In this document: positions 10,921 through 23,138 of the stretch, piece after piece
Layout of the letters: each line of letters opens with the position of its first letter
How positions within the stretch are numbered: position 1 is the stretch's first letter
Source: Melanocharis versteri
Taxonomy: Eukaryota; Chordata; Aves; Passeriformes; Melanocharitidae
Reading direction: 5' to 3'
Assembly (NCBI GenBank): GCA_013397845.1
Contig: VZTG01007438.1
Coordinates: 164,909 to 228,908 of the forward strand
DNA length: 64,000 nucleotides
Notes under the pieces: generated by a model
Seen by the model: the letters and a program-made list of their open reading frames with translations, nothing else
Told to the model about the DNA's origin: nothing
The model's database searches: none
Position numbers and translations under genes: made by a program

Positions 10921-13900
10921 GTAAAAGAATGGGTATCTAGCTGCAAATCAATTAAGCAATGTTTTTTTACCCTCTGAAATGAACATTAGTGCCTTGGTTT
11001 TCAAAGATCTAGGCTCCTGGGTATTATCTTAATAAAACGTACTGAATCATAACACAATTCCGGGATGTTTTAGGCCCAACTAAGAGAAAAAATTGTCTGT
11101 ACAATTATGGGAACTAGAATTCAAATGTTCACAAAGGCACGTTGAAAACCTCGTTAGCAGCAGACCAGATAAGCAGTTCTTTCTTTGTTTCTTGTTTTGA
11201 TTGAAAATACTTTGCAGAGGGCTTCAGTGTTTGTGCAATTAGAGGAAACTCATGGCGCTAAGCAGAGCCTCTGTGGAGTATGAGCAGGTGTGAGGCATTC
11301 GTCAGCTGGCTTTGCCAGTGTTATTCCCTCCTGATTCTGCCCTCGAGTTCTGGGGCTTGGACTGCTGCATCTGAGTAAAAATCTGTAGTGACCCTAAGCT
11401 ATCTCAGATGCTGGTTTGTGAAGTGGATGGATAGATTTAACTCTGTGAAAGAAACCAATGGTGTTAAAAATCTGTTCTATTGCTTCTATTTGAAATTGAG
11501 TGCTTCCAAACCAGTTGTGATTATTTGAGCTAGTGTGCAACCTTGTCAAAGAGGGAGTTCAGTATGCAGTTCCTATGTTTAATGAAATGAATGAGAGCGT
11601 GGCTGGTCAGAAGTACATGTATGTCTGAGGTGTTACTCCTGTCATCTTGAGAGACTGAGTAAAGTGTCTGATTTAGAAAGCAGGCTCCTTATAATATCAG
11701 AAGAAAAATTCTTCTGTAGAGTGAGTCAAAGCCAAAGCCTAACTTTCATGTTCTGGATTCCTTGTGGGTGAACCAGTCCCAGTATGAAGTCTGATTTTCT
11801 GACCTGAGTACCTAATTAAGGTTCTTACTGGTGGATGGTAACTATGTCCCTTTGAACATATACACGGTTGTGTAGCAAGTCCATGTCCTACACACACCCA
11901 CACACCCCCTCCCCCCGTCTCCCTTGTGATTGTCTGTGATGGGCAATGGGAATTATCCTGAGATGATAACACCAGGTGGGTTCCCTGTGCAGCTACTTCA
12001 GCCTTTTATCTCCATTTGTGGCTGCATCTCAGTGCTTTTACTCACTCATCCAAAAATGAGTGTTCCCCATCTGCTGGACACATCCTGCAAGCCTCCCTGC
12101 CAGGGATGGGGATCCACTTGGATCCTCTTGCTATTCCCACCTTATGGTATTCTTATGTTAGGAAAAATCACATTGTCCACCAGAGACAATCAAAAGAGAG
12201 AGGGCATGTGCGGAGAGGACCCACACGAAGAAGAACCAACCATCTTTGGTTGAAGTCACTGCCCAAACTTCTGAAAATGACTAAAAAGCAGGTGCAATCT
12301 TTGAGTCTTCATTTTGCCAGGACTGCCCTTATCACAGTGGAGGTGTTTTGAAGGGGACTTATAGCTTAAAAGATGTTAGGCTGGGATTTGCCATGGGAAG
12401 GGAATGCTGAGCCCATGCTCTCAGGGAAGCCTGTGAACTGTACTGTGTACGGCAATGATGCTGTTGCTGCGGCTATAAGTCATGTGCAGGTGTGGGACTG
12501 AAACACCAGTCTGGGGTATGTCATTTCAAAGAAGACTGAAGACTCTGTTCTGGAAGCAGAAAACAGTTTAAAGTGTGAACATGTGCTGATGGAGAATTGA
12601 AAGACTTGTTGGTGTCTGCAGTGAGGTAAAGTTGTTTTCATATATATGGATCATCCGGCTCTTTAGAGAGTATCTGACCTTTACTTCAGCAGCCCAAATA
12701 CCAAAATCAATCGGAGGTGATTTTGGTCATAGCCTCTCTTCAATACATCATGTCCCCATCATGGAGCCCTGGATTTGACTAAATAATAATTTTGTTACTC
12801 TGGTACTAATTTCTAAGTACTGCTACCATCCCACTAATGCAGACAGTTTAGGAATGCTGTGATAACACCAATGTCATTTCCACTAGTGTCCTTAGCCAGA
12901 TAAAAGGTGATTAATGTGCCTTACTGTTGTGAACTGTGATGGTGATATGTGACCTGGGCATTTTAAGTGAGATGATTTAGGCACAGACAACAATAAACTG
13001 ACCAACAAATATAAGTTCATGTATAGTTCTGCTGCAATAGTTACTGTTTATATACCGCTATTGCAGTAGTACATTAAAAGTCTTTTCTGTCTCAAAGACC
13101 AGTAAAAAGAAGGTTAAAATACTTCTATACAAGTAAAAGAGTAACACAGAGCAAGATTTGCATCACATATTTTGCTATGAAAAATTTATGTTTTAGTTAC
13201 ATGGCCAGAGTGAAAAAAACCCCACCAAAATTGTAGTTTCACTTTTCAGTTGACTTGTTTCATCATATTTCCTAATATTGAGGGATTCATTCAGTATGCC
13301 TGCTGACTCATTAATGTATTAATGGAAAAGTCTCAGCATTTATCCTTCATTAATTTTTAAGAGCATCTGTCATTATTTTGTACTTGACTACATTAAAACA
13401 GTTTGTACTACAGAAGACTCCTTTGGTTTTTACAGTCTTTGGTGTTTTTAATAACTTAATAACCTACTTTTATAAAATTGTATTTCTTTGTTATCCACTG
13501 GACATAGTCCATACAGATGTGTTAGCCAGAGCTCATATTGCAGATGCTAGAGAAGATTAAAATGACAAATAACTTTGACCAAAGTTCACTGCAGAGGAGT
13601 ATGGTTCATTATTAGAGAACTTCTGAGGCTCTCAGTGGCCTGGCAACTTTTCTGAACTAGCAGTGAAGTTCCTTTCTATGAATTCTGAATCCAAATTTTG
13701 TTTCCCTTTTTGTTTGCATTTGTTATGATGGTTTAATGAAAATTAGAGACCAGAGATTATTAATGACATCACAGACATGCTTAGAAGGAAGCAGTATTTG
13801 ATGGTTTTTTTCCTTATCACAAACACGTATTTAAGCATAACTTAACCTGAGAAGACAAGTATTTTTTGTTCCATCTATGAATTTTTCAGCTGCCCTAGTA

Positions 13901-16445
13901 CTGCCCAGATTTCTCTTGCTGTATGTATCATATGTGGTGGCATTTCCTTTCCAGCCTTCAGCTGAAACCCATCAATTTTCTTACTCCTATGCACACACAA
14001 CTTTCTCACTTCTTACTTGTAGAAACTTTTGAGAAAGCCTCATCTAAGATCTTCATGGTCCTTTTTGAGCTGTGTCCTCCTACTTATTATTATTTTGCCT
14101 AAAATTGTCTTTGGTAGTTTATGCATTAAATAGTGAACTCATTTTTATTCATTAGATTTAATTAATTCATTTTTTTTCATTACGCTGCTGACTTGATAAT
14201 ACAAAGATCTGTATTTTCAGTGCTAATCAAATTCTTCTAAACTATTTCTTTACAAAATCTCATGTATTGGATTGTCAAATAAATGTGACAGAAAGCAGAA
14301 GGGTAAACAATTCATCATTGAGAAATACTTATTTGTAGTATACTGTATAGGGAAGGGGTGGCCTATGTAACAGAATTTGGACACTTTGTATCATAAAAAT
14401 GCCTGAAATTTAGGATAATAATATTTAGGACACTTTCAAGCTTTCAAAATTATTATTCTTTTTTTTCCTATTGGGCAATAGGATTTTGGTTTCTCCTCAG
14501 CTCCTCTCATTTTGCATATGGCTTTAGATGAGTTAGCAGCTTCCTTCTTAATCCCACGGTAAAAATGTACATATCCTTGACACATACCTATTGTCTGGGT
14601 TATTTTTGGTTCTTGCTGCCTCTCTCAAAAGTGTAAAAATTCGTTTTCTTGGAAGATACTAATGCAAAACTAGATTCAGTTCCTGTCTGAATAAATAACT
14701 GTAACAGGCAGATGCAGATTTTTTAAATCTTTTGAATTCCTGGAAGGACTGCCTTTGAGATGCAGTGATACCAGGTTTTTCTTGACTGCATAATTGTTTT
14801 TCTGTCTCAGACACCCAAAGCAGTGAGATACATCATCCATACAGAAATGTAAAACCTTCTTTGATATAACTGTAAAGACCTTTCATCTCTTTCAAGGGGA
14901 ACAAAACACAGACTAACTCTTATGACAAGATTTCTGTTTGAAGTTGATAATACATAAGTAAAATTTCTTTTTTTTTATTATTTTTTTTATTTTTTTTCTC
15001 CTGGTATAATGGAGAGAAGCTATTCCCTGTGATAAGGTGATGGTGTTTTCTATTGTAAAATGTGCTTTGACCACTGCATTTTATCTTTTGCTGTGCTAGA
15101 ACTAAGCTAACATTGGAGTTCATAAGTATGATCTTATTTCAGGACAGAATTTATTTGGGAACAGTGGAAAATATTTAAGTTCCCAGGCAATAGTAAAAAA
15201 AGAAATTGTACAGAGAGATCTTCAATATATCATCTTCCTTCCTTAGTGCTTTTCTAAGCTGTCTAGTTGGGTGTCCTGGTGCTGCTGATATAAAAAGTGA
15301 TAGATGTTAAGATTATTTGTGCACTTCTTCCTGTTTCAGAGGAAGAAAGAAAACATTTATCTTGTAAAAAAAAAGCCCCATGTTCTAGAGGGCTGATGGC
15401 ATTTGTCAGAAGTTTACATTAAAATATTTGCATTTTCCAAGTTTTATTTAAAAAGTTAATATACAGTTGTTGAAAGGTTAAATTGAATATATAATTGGGT
15501 AAAAATTAGCATTGCTTCAGCTTTGGTTTGAATAATAACAGCCTTCTTGGAAATACTTTTCATATTTTTACATTACTGCATTGCAGACCTAATGTCTAGT
15601 TGATTGATGATTGATGTCTTCATTGCATTGTTCTTATTTCTACTAGAAAATGAGTTATAAATTTAATATAAGAAATAATAATTTCAGTTTATATATTAGT
15701 CGCTTAGTAGGAAATATTATTTTTAAGGCATTTCATGTTTCTTCAAGCTGCAGAAATGTCATTCTTCTAAAAATTCTGTTGTTAAGCACAGATTATTTAT
15801 ACATGGAAATGAAAAGGCTATAAAAAAGTCTATGGAATCCAGAATGACAGTACATAGTGATAGAAATCCTCCAGCAAGGCAGAGTGCCTGAAGACTAGAG
15901 CTGTCAGCTAGCAAAATTCCTTAGAACACCAAGCCTGAAAAATCTTCCCTGTTAAATAATCCGTCACCACTGCGAAGTTAATAGACATCTACAGAAAACG
16001 AAGAGCAATCCCCTGGAGGTGCTGCTTTGTTCAGTATCACTTCCCAGCCACAGTCTTTAAATGGGAACGTCCCAACGGGAAAGGAAGGCAGTGAATTATT
16101 GCTGTCTCTTTTAACAGCACAGAAAGAGGTTATATGGTAGGGAAATTAATTTGAAATTCTGGTGAGGCTAAGGTTTTATGCTTTAGTAATTAATGTAATA
16201 TTAAGAGCTGTTAGTTGTACACCCAAACAGTTCTTGTTGCCCCAAGCTGTGGTGAACCAAGTTACACTGAGCAGCAGGTGCAGAAATTTCTGTCACGTCT
16301 CTACTCGGTTGAACGGCTCTGTTGGGTCTCCTGTCTCTGACATACTCGAATGATTGAATGGCATTGGTTAATGAGAGTCCTGTGAAATTCCTACACCACC
16401 CCTCTCAATTCATCTCGATTAACAAAAAACTCTGCTCTCTCACAG
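10921..16445 (+). other. PIK3CG: PIK3CG last intron (5.5 kb)
   Basis: The longest visible PIK3CG intron, from gtaaaa to ctcacag. Overlapping frames at 11930-12351 on the plus strand and 11739-11972 on the minus strand are not protein-like. A CA-rich tract lies at 11890-11915 and a T-rich tract at 14968-14998. I recognise no repeat family, but old diverged repeats could be missed by eye. Confidence 0.75.
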
Positions 16446-16727
16446 GACGTATGTGTGAAGGCTTACTTGGCTCTCCGACACCACACGAACCTGCTGATCA
16501 TCCTGTTCTCCATGATGCTGATGACTGGAATGCCCCAATTAACCAGCAAAGAAGATATTGGATATATCAGGGAAGCACTGACAGTAGGGAAGAGTGAAGA
16601 AGATGCCAAAAAGCATTTTCTTGATCAGATAGAGGTTTGCAGAGATAAGGGCTGGACTGTGCAGTTTAACTGGTTTTTGCATCTTGTGCTTGGAATCAAA
16701 CAAGGAGTAGAAAAGCATTCTGCTTAA
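16446..16727 (+). CDS. PIK3CG: PIK3CG terminal coding exon and stop codon
   Basis: Ninety-three codons then TAA at 16725-16727. It begins DVCVKAYLALRHHTNLLIIL and ends in NWFLHLVLGIKQGVEKHSA. This is the C-terminal helical part of the kinase domain. The GWTVQFNWF segment carries the tryptophan equivalent to human Trp1080 in the C-terminal regulatory helix, which holds p110-gamma in a less active state in solution. The last residues read KQGVEKHSA, one residue (Val) longer than the human KQGEKHSA. Acceptor: ctcacag to 16445. The gene is complete at its 3' end; together the seven exons give about 340 codons without stops or frameshifts. Confidence 0.97.
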   Translation, partial: DVCVKAYLALRHHTNLLIILFSMMLMTGMPQLTSKEDIGYIREALTVGKSEEDAKKHFLDQIEVCRDKGWTVQFNWFLHLVLGIKQGVEKHSA

Positions 16728-16796
16728 TATTTTATGTAAATTAACTGTGGGTGTGAATAGGAGGGTAGTGAACCTACATGTTATTTATGAATTCTG

Positions 16797-16802
16797 AATA
16801 AA
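16797..16802 (+). promoter_or_regulatory. PIK3CG: AATAAA poly(A) signal candidate, proximal
   Basis: Canonical hexamer 70 bases after the PIK3CG stop codon, followed by a modest T-rich stretch. It would give a very short 3' UTR; it may be an alternative proximal site or be unused. Confidence 0.35.
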
Positions 16803-18144
16803 TGAGCAGTAAAAATTGCCTTTACTCTTCTGGCAGCTTAAATGGATCTTGTAAAAAGGCAAGGACTTTACTCTGCCCCTCCAGAAGATCTTCCTGCAGA
16901 TAAGATTTTTTTTTTTTTAATTTCTAATGACACTTCAAGTTGCTGGATTCTTTTAACTAGCTGCTTTGCTGACCTGGCTTGGATTTTTTTGCTTTCTTTA
17001 GCAATAATTTCAGATAAATATACGGAGGAGGTTGAGTAAGATGATAACCTACAAATCCCCTATGACCTTACCTTAATTGTTCATTAGGGTCAAGTCCTTC
17101 AAAACCAGAAGAATTTACATAAAATCTGTGGCTATAGTGAAATCTCTGTAGACAATCCATATCTGTCTCAGGATGGTTTACACATGAGTGTTCCTCACCC
17201 ACATCTTTCTTTTTTGTCCCTTCCTCAACATTTTGTCCTTTCTGGATTTTTAATATGTTGTCAGTAGAAAAGAGCTTTGGCTCTGCCATTGAAGGACTTT
17301 GCCTTACTGTTACTGTAACCTCCTGACACAGACCACCAATCTTGAGTGTCCTGCCAGGAGAACTTCATAGTTATCTGGAAGTTCCTCAGATTTAAACGTG
17401 AAATTCTGAAGGCTTGATTTTGTACTTTTTAGTGGGGAACGTCCATATTATATTGCAGATTATATTCTTACTGTAAAGCTATTAAAACTCCACCTGTATA
17501 GGAAAAGCTTTGTAGAAAAAGCAATGGTACTTCCTTATCCCTCAGAGAAAACTCCTTAAATATGAGTAATTGACATTTTACCAAATATCTGAGAAACCCA
17601 AAGTTATTTATTCCTTGGTGATATATTTTCAGGATATACCTAGAAGGAATTAAATGTAATCTTTGAAGTTGTGTATATTTTGCTATTTATTTTTAAATTC
17701 CTGAAGAAACAATACTACTGAAAAGCTATTTATGAAAGAAAGAAAATCCTTATCTTTAATTTCAATATTTAAACTTAAAAGAGGAAAAAATGGGCAGTGT
17801 TAAGTAGAATTTTAACTTCTCTACTGTAGATTGCCTGCAAATCAAGTCTGCCTATGGTAGGAAAGGAAAAAAACATATAGCCTGAATTAGTCTTTGACTT
17901 GAATTATTATGGTATACTTCCTGCTAATTGATTTTTACCAAAGAGAGAAGATGGCTTACAATATTGCTTTTTTGCACTTGTGCCCATGTAATTTCTTCCT
18001 TCATTGTAGTGTTACATGGGCTTTATATTACATATAAATGATTAACTGAATTTTAAAATTCTGTTATCATTTGCTTTGATCATTTCACAGAACTGTTATG
18101 ATTTTAACTACTATTACTACTGAGTGCATTCTTGAAGGATTTTT

Positions 18145-18150
18145 AATAAA
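18145..18150 (+). promoter_or_regulatory. PIK3CG: AATAAA poly(A) signal candidate, distal
   Basis: Canonical hexamer about 1.4 kb after the stop, followed within 20-40 bases by GT-rich text (ttggtgtctc). Hexamer plus downstream GT element makes it the best candidate end of the PIK3CG transcript. Confidence 0.45.
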
Positions 18151-18416
18151 CGTACTGTAATTGGTGTCTCAGTTATGAGATGTAGCCAATCTATTCTTGA
18201 AATGTAGATGTTTAATTGGTTACGGTGCAAAAGTATTTTTTATGTAAATGGTAGACTCCAGTTAAGGAAATCTCTAAGGTGAAAATGTAGACTATTTTGT
18301 TATTCTGTTACATTATTATTCTGTGCAAGATAGGCTTTAGATCATATTAAAATATTAATAAATGGTGAATATTGTCTGTAAAATGATATTTTTAGATTTG
18401 TATTTTATAGATCTGA

Positions 18417-18422
18417 AATAAA
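18417..18422 (+). promoter_or_regulatory. PIK3CG: AATAAA poly(A) signal candidate, most distal
   Basis: Another canonical hexamer about 1.7 kb after the stop, with a further AATAAA at 18357-18362. Either could be used; the choice cannot be made from sequence alone. Confidence 0.3.
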
Positions 18423-21400
18423 TTGACATGTTCTATTCATTTGATTACTATTGATGAATAAGCAGCTTAGCCCAAAATACATGTAAATATTTTTTAACCA
18501 GTTTCTTAAAGACTACCTAATCTCAGTAAGAAATCATATTCAGAATCACACTCAGAGGAATTGTTTTAGTTCCATATTAATAACTCTGTATGACGTCAGA
18601 TATCTTAAATTTTAATAGTCTATAGTATTAGAATTGCAATTATTGTAATTGTAAAATGTGAGTAGAACATTGCCACTTTCTAAGAGCACTTTATTCATTC
18701 CTGGTTTGTTCTATGAAGAAAAATATGAAGATTTTATTTTAGTAAGTTCCTAGTTTTAAAAAATAAGTAGATCTAGTGCTAAATTTAACTCTAGCATGGG
18801 GAAATAAATGCTAGTCACAACTTCAAGGGAAATGACACTCTTGAAGCAGCCTCCATTTGCAGGAAAAGGTCTACAGGAGATCTGCACCCAGAGGAAAGGA
18901 GTTTAGTCCTGCACTAAGCTTAGGCTGATGATTTTTATCAGCAGTTCACAATGTGCTATATTGAATTGTGTTTGCTGCAAACACCTGAAACACCTCAGTG
19001 CTGAGCAAATTCCCAGACTTGTCATTGTTTTCCTTGCCCATGCAGCCTATGGTTGGGCTGCCTGGGCAGTGCTAGGCTGCCTTGTGTCTTCTGGGTGCTG
19101 GGTGTTTGCCAGCCTGACTCCAGGGAGATCAGAAGTAGCTGCCAGATCTCCTCTTTACCTACGGAGCAAGCCGTGGGCACGGGCATCTCCTTTTAAACAG
19201 CTGCGTGATCATGCGGCTCATTATCAGCGGGATTTTGTGTCCCTCTGGAAACCCCCACCCACCACTGACCTTGTTGTCTGGCAAGCTGTGACACAAGGAG
19301 ACACAATGCAGAGATGTGGTTCGAGGCAGTGCAGCCTCAGGGGGGAGAGGAGCTGCTTTTCAGGTGAGGAGGTGGGTGCAAGGACACGTCTGCATGTCCC
19401 AGACAGAGCACAGCTGTCCCGTTCTACAGTGGCAGTGGTGTTCCCAAGGCCTGGAGAGCTGGAGCTTTAGCATAGATGCCACTGCTGGAGCAGGAGGCTG
19501 AACCACGATTTCCTGAGTCTCACAGAGCATAAACACACTGACTCTTCAGAATAACTGCTTTTTAAGGGTTATAAACCAGGAAATGTAAATTAGTCACTAA
19601 CCACTATCCTTTTTCAGAAGCTCTAATACAGCATGCAGAAAAAGAAAATTATTAAATTCTCTGTGTTGGTCTGAATTATCATCATTGTCTCCTGTTAGTA
19701 TTAAGATTATTTTTTGAAAATTATTTTGAGGGCTACTTTGTCTTTGAGATCTATCATATCTTCTTGATAGTCGCATTCACATTATGACTGCACCTAACAG
19801 TTGAAATTTGAATCTATTCTTAGAGTCAGTGCCTCAGACTCAGTGCTGACTTGACATCTGCTTTGGCCCCAGCAAGGTTGGTTAGCAGTGAGTGTGTCCC
19901 CGAGACTCCATCCTAATTATATTCTGGGACAGGAAGAGAAGTTGAAATGGAGCTAAGTTGTACAATGTGATTATATTTAGATCTTCATTGAATACACTGG
20001 TTGCACTTGTTAGAAGTGTTTAATCTATCATTAGCAGAGTATTGAGACTTAACATGTTTAGCAGATTTTTTTTCCAAAATGTGATCAATGATACAGAAAT
20101 ACAGATATGAACAAATAACTTTAGAAAAATATCAATGGAAATTACGACTCTTGTATTTTTATTATAAACCTTTTTCTTGACTACCAGCAGCATTCTGCAA
20201 ATCCACATGAGTCTCAAGGATTATACAGATTTCAGACTCTGTGCTAATTACTTGATAATGCAGTTTGTGTAGTCTTGAAAATAAAAAATTATTAAAATTA
20301 AAATCTGAGATACCATCTGCAGGGTCTGGTGGGCTCTTTGAGCATCTCAGCAACACTGAAGTTTCTGAAAAACACTGGTGTGCTTTCATGAATCTTCTCA
20401 TTGCAACTCACATAATATATGTTAAAAGCAACACTCCAGAAGTCATTAATTCTCCTAGAGAGAGGTCAACAGGGAGCGAGTCCTGCTGTGCTCACCCCAC
20501 TCTGCATTTGGAAGCCAGAATTGGCCCAAAAAGGTACCAGTATATTTGAAATCTTGTCACACACTGACAGACAGTAAGATTCGTGCTGGAGAAGAGAAAA
20601 CAGAAAGAGGAACTGTTTGTCTGCAGTTACACAGTTAATAACAAGGACTGACCAAAGACACAAATGCCGTGGTTATACCCATGTGGGGCGTGCACATCAC
20701 GTCTTTAGAGAAAAGGGGCACTGGTGCCCTGTTCTAGTCTGCTGATACAAGGAGACAGGCAGAAGGCCACGGCTTCTCCTGGCTTTCTGTGCATCAGTCT
20801 CATACCCAGCAAGAGAGATGACCTGCCTGTTGATAATGAGCAAGTGGACACTGGACAGGATAAATTCCTTCCTACCCCTGGAACGGGGCTTGGCTGTTTC
20901 AGAGGGTGCCTGGCAGCACTTGACATGGCAAGAGCCCTCCGCAGGCTGGGGAAGGCAGGTAGGCAGTGCGTGCCATTTCTCAGGTATTCTCCTGGGGGTG
21001 CAAAAGAAGAGGCTGTCACTTTGGAAACAGCAGCAGCACTGCCAGAAACACGTGCCTGTTAATTTTAGCTAACAAAAGATTCCTGTGCATGGCAGAAGTG
21101 CTGTATCTCCTTAGTGAGAGCACATCCCACACCTGGGTGCAGTCACTTGGTGTTCAGCGTCAGGAGTCACCGTGTGCCGGTGCTGGTCACGCTCTCACAG
21201 CTGTCTTTGGTCTAGGGCTTATGGCCAGAGTTTACCACTGATCCATTTAAGTGCATGAAGAAAAAAAAGGAAAATTATACACTGTAGATAGCAGCATTTC
21301 TTTATAAGATGAACAGTGAGTAGATACACAAGGAAAGTCAAACCTAATGTAATGAAGAACACCCAGAAAAGATCAAAAGAAAATAGAACTGTTAATGACC

Positions 21401-21645
21401 CATAGTACAAAACAATTTTAAGACTACAGCTCAGAGTTTGTACCAGATCCTCCTTTGCCTTTGAATATATCTTTCTTTATCAAAACTAATTATCCTGCAA
21501 AAGGCTAAGAGGGCTATGACTGTTTAATAACCTAAGAAATATGCTGCCACAATGCAGTTCATGATAAAGAGTTCATTAGCAATTCAAGATATGGCCAGAA
21601 CTGAATTTTGCTCAGTGTATTTACTGTTAAACAACCTGAGATTAA

Positions 21646-21706
21646 CCAAAAGAAAAGAAAAAAAAAACCCAAAAGCAACCAAAACCCAAAAAACCCCCAG
21701 AAAAGT
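21646..21706 (+). repeat. A/C-rich low-complexity tract
   Basis: A run dominated by AAAA and CCC/CCCC blocks (for example aaaacccaaaaaaccccc). Simple low-complexity sequence that produces artefactual Lys/Pro-rich frames on one strand and Phe/Trp/Gly-rich frames on the other. Confidence 0.85.
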
Positions 21707-23091
21707 TAGTCTAGTGCTTCTTCCCCATATCAACCAGCAAGTGTCTGGGATTGACAGTAAACTCGTCACATGAGGAAGTTATTTCCCATCATGATGGAAA
21801 TGCATTTTTCTCCAAAGTATTTGGAGCTGGTCCCTGTCAGGGACAGGATACTGGCCTGGACAGACTCCGTCTCTGATGCAGGATGGCAGATCCTCTGCTC
21901 AGCTGTCAAATGTCTGCATGAAAGGATCTCGGTGAAATAAAGAGGTCTCCTCAGGAAATGCTTTCCCTCCAGCCTAAGTTATCCTTCATTTTGATGACGT
22001 TCATGACAGCATCTCTGTTTTACAAACCTGTTTCCTTCCCACAGAATATGATGTATTTTCCAAACCTTGTAAAACAGTAATTCTGACTATCTGGAGAGAA
22101 AAATACCCAGAGATCTCAGTAACGTTAAAGTAGTCTGAAACCAAAACACGCCGGGCAGGGACCTTTCGATTCAAGGTGATGGTTCATGCAAAGGCAAGCA
22201 ATTATAGGGAGATGCCAATTAGCTACACATTGATATTTCAGAGGACATCTTTGGGATTCTGTCACTGCAACAACCCACCAAAGTGAGGGTGAAGAGTGGC
22301 CTCTAACAAAACCAGGGACTTGAAGGTCCTGTGGAGATTGATACCAGCTTCATGGGGAAGAGGTGGCCACTGGGTGCAGCTGCAGCCCTCCCAGGGGAAC
22401 GGGGCCTCAGTGGCAGCAGCTCTGGCAAAAATGGGTGTAGAGTCAGGGTTTAAGCGCCAGGATGAACTGTGTGCTCTGCAGGGTTTAGACCTCAGCGGGT
22501 AGAGTACGTTACTGATGGGCCCTTTCATGGGATTCATGCCACGTAAGTAGTGGTGTTATCAGGACTACTCAGTGAGAATAAACACAGTTTATAAAACATA
22601 AATTTTACTACTTTTTTTTTAATCAGTAGGTAAAATCATAATATGAATTACTATTTTCTGCTGTTGCTGCTCAGGATCTTCACCCTAATTCCTCATTTCT
22701 GTTCTCTTTTTGCTGTTGCTTGGACCTCAAAATCTAAAACCAGAATAAACTGTCTGCCTCTTACAGCCAGGAAGTGCACAGCTGAATGTCAGCAAAAGAA
22801 CCACATGTCAAAAGTACTGGTAGCTGGAGGTACTGTCAATACCTGCACTGGGAGAAACTTGCTAAAAATTCTCCTGACTCTGAAAAGGAAACAAACAGCA
22901 AAAGAAATGAGGAAAAGCTGTGTGTATATGCTTCAAGGTGCAAAGCACTGGAAGACCAAGCTTTCCCAGGTTTAATGCTCTATATTCCCCCTCCTGACTA
23001 CTATTATCAATGGGCTTAAGGTAGAAAAGGAGCTTCATAGTGAATACACATTCGATTGGAATAGTGGATAAACCTTAATGCAGTTAAGAGC

Positions 23092-23138
23092 AATAATAAG
23101 AGAAATACAGCAATACAGCAAAATAATAAGAGAAATAC
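23092..23138 (+). repeat. short direct repeat (17-bp unit, two copies)
   Basis: The 17-mer AATAATAAGAGAAATAC occurs at 23092-23108 and again at 23122-23138, 30 bases apart, separated by a partial repeat of 'caatacag'. It looks like a local replication-slippage duplication. Confidence 0.85.

Larger units (their letters stand above)
16728..18422 (+). other. PIK3CG: probable PIK3CG 3' UTR
   Basis: AT-rich sequence with no gene following the PIK3CG stop. Candidate cleavage signals cluster at its ends, at 16797 and at 18145-18422. A 3' UTR of about 1.4-1.7 kb would match the size expected for this gene. The extent is inferred from hexamers only; no transcript data were available. The 73-codon minus-strand frame at 17068-17289 is a chance frame. 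Confidence 0.55.

Noticed and set aside
16358..16597. 79-codon frame overlapping the last PIK3CG exon
   Set aside because: It is a shifted reading frame of the exon; the frame starting at 16446 matches the kinase C-terminus.
18928..19470. 180-codon open frame after PIK3CG on the + strand
   Set aside because: No recognisable domain or motif; Cys/Trp/Arg-rich composition fits a translated GC-richer noncoding patch, and there is no promoter or splice context.
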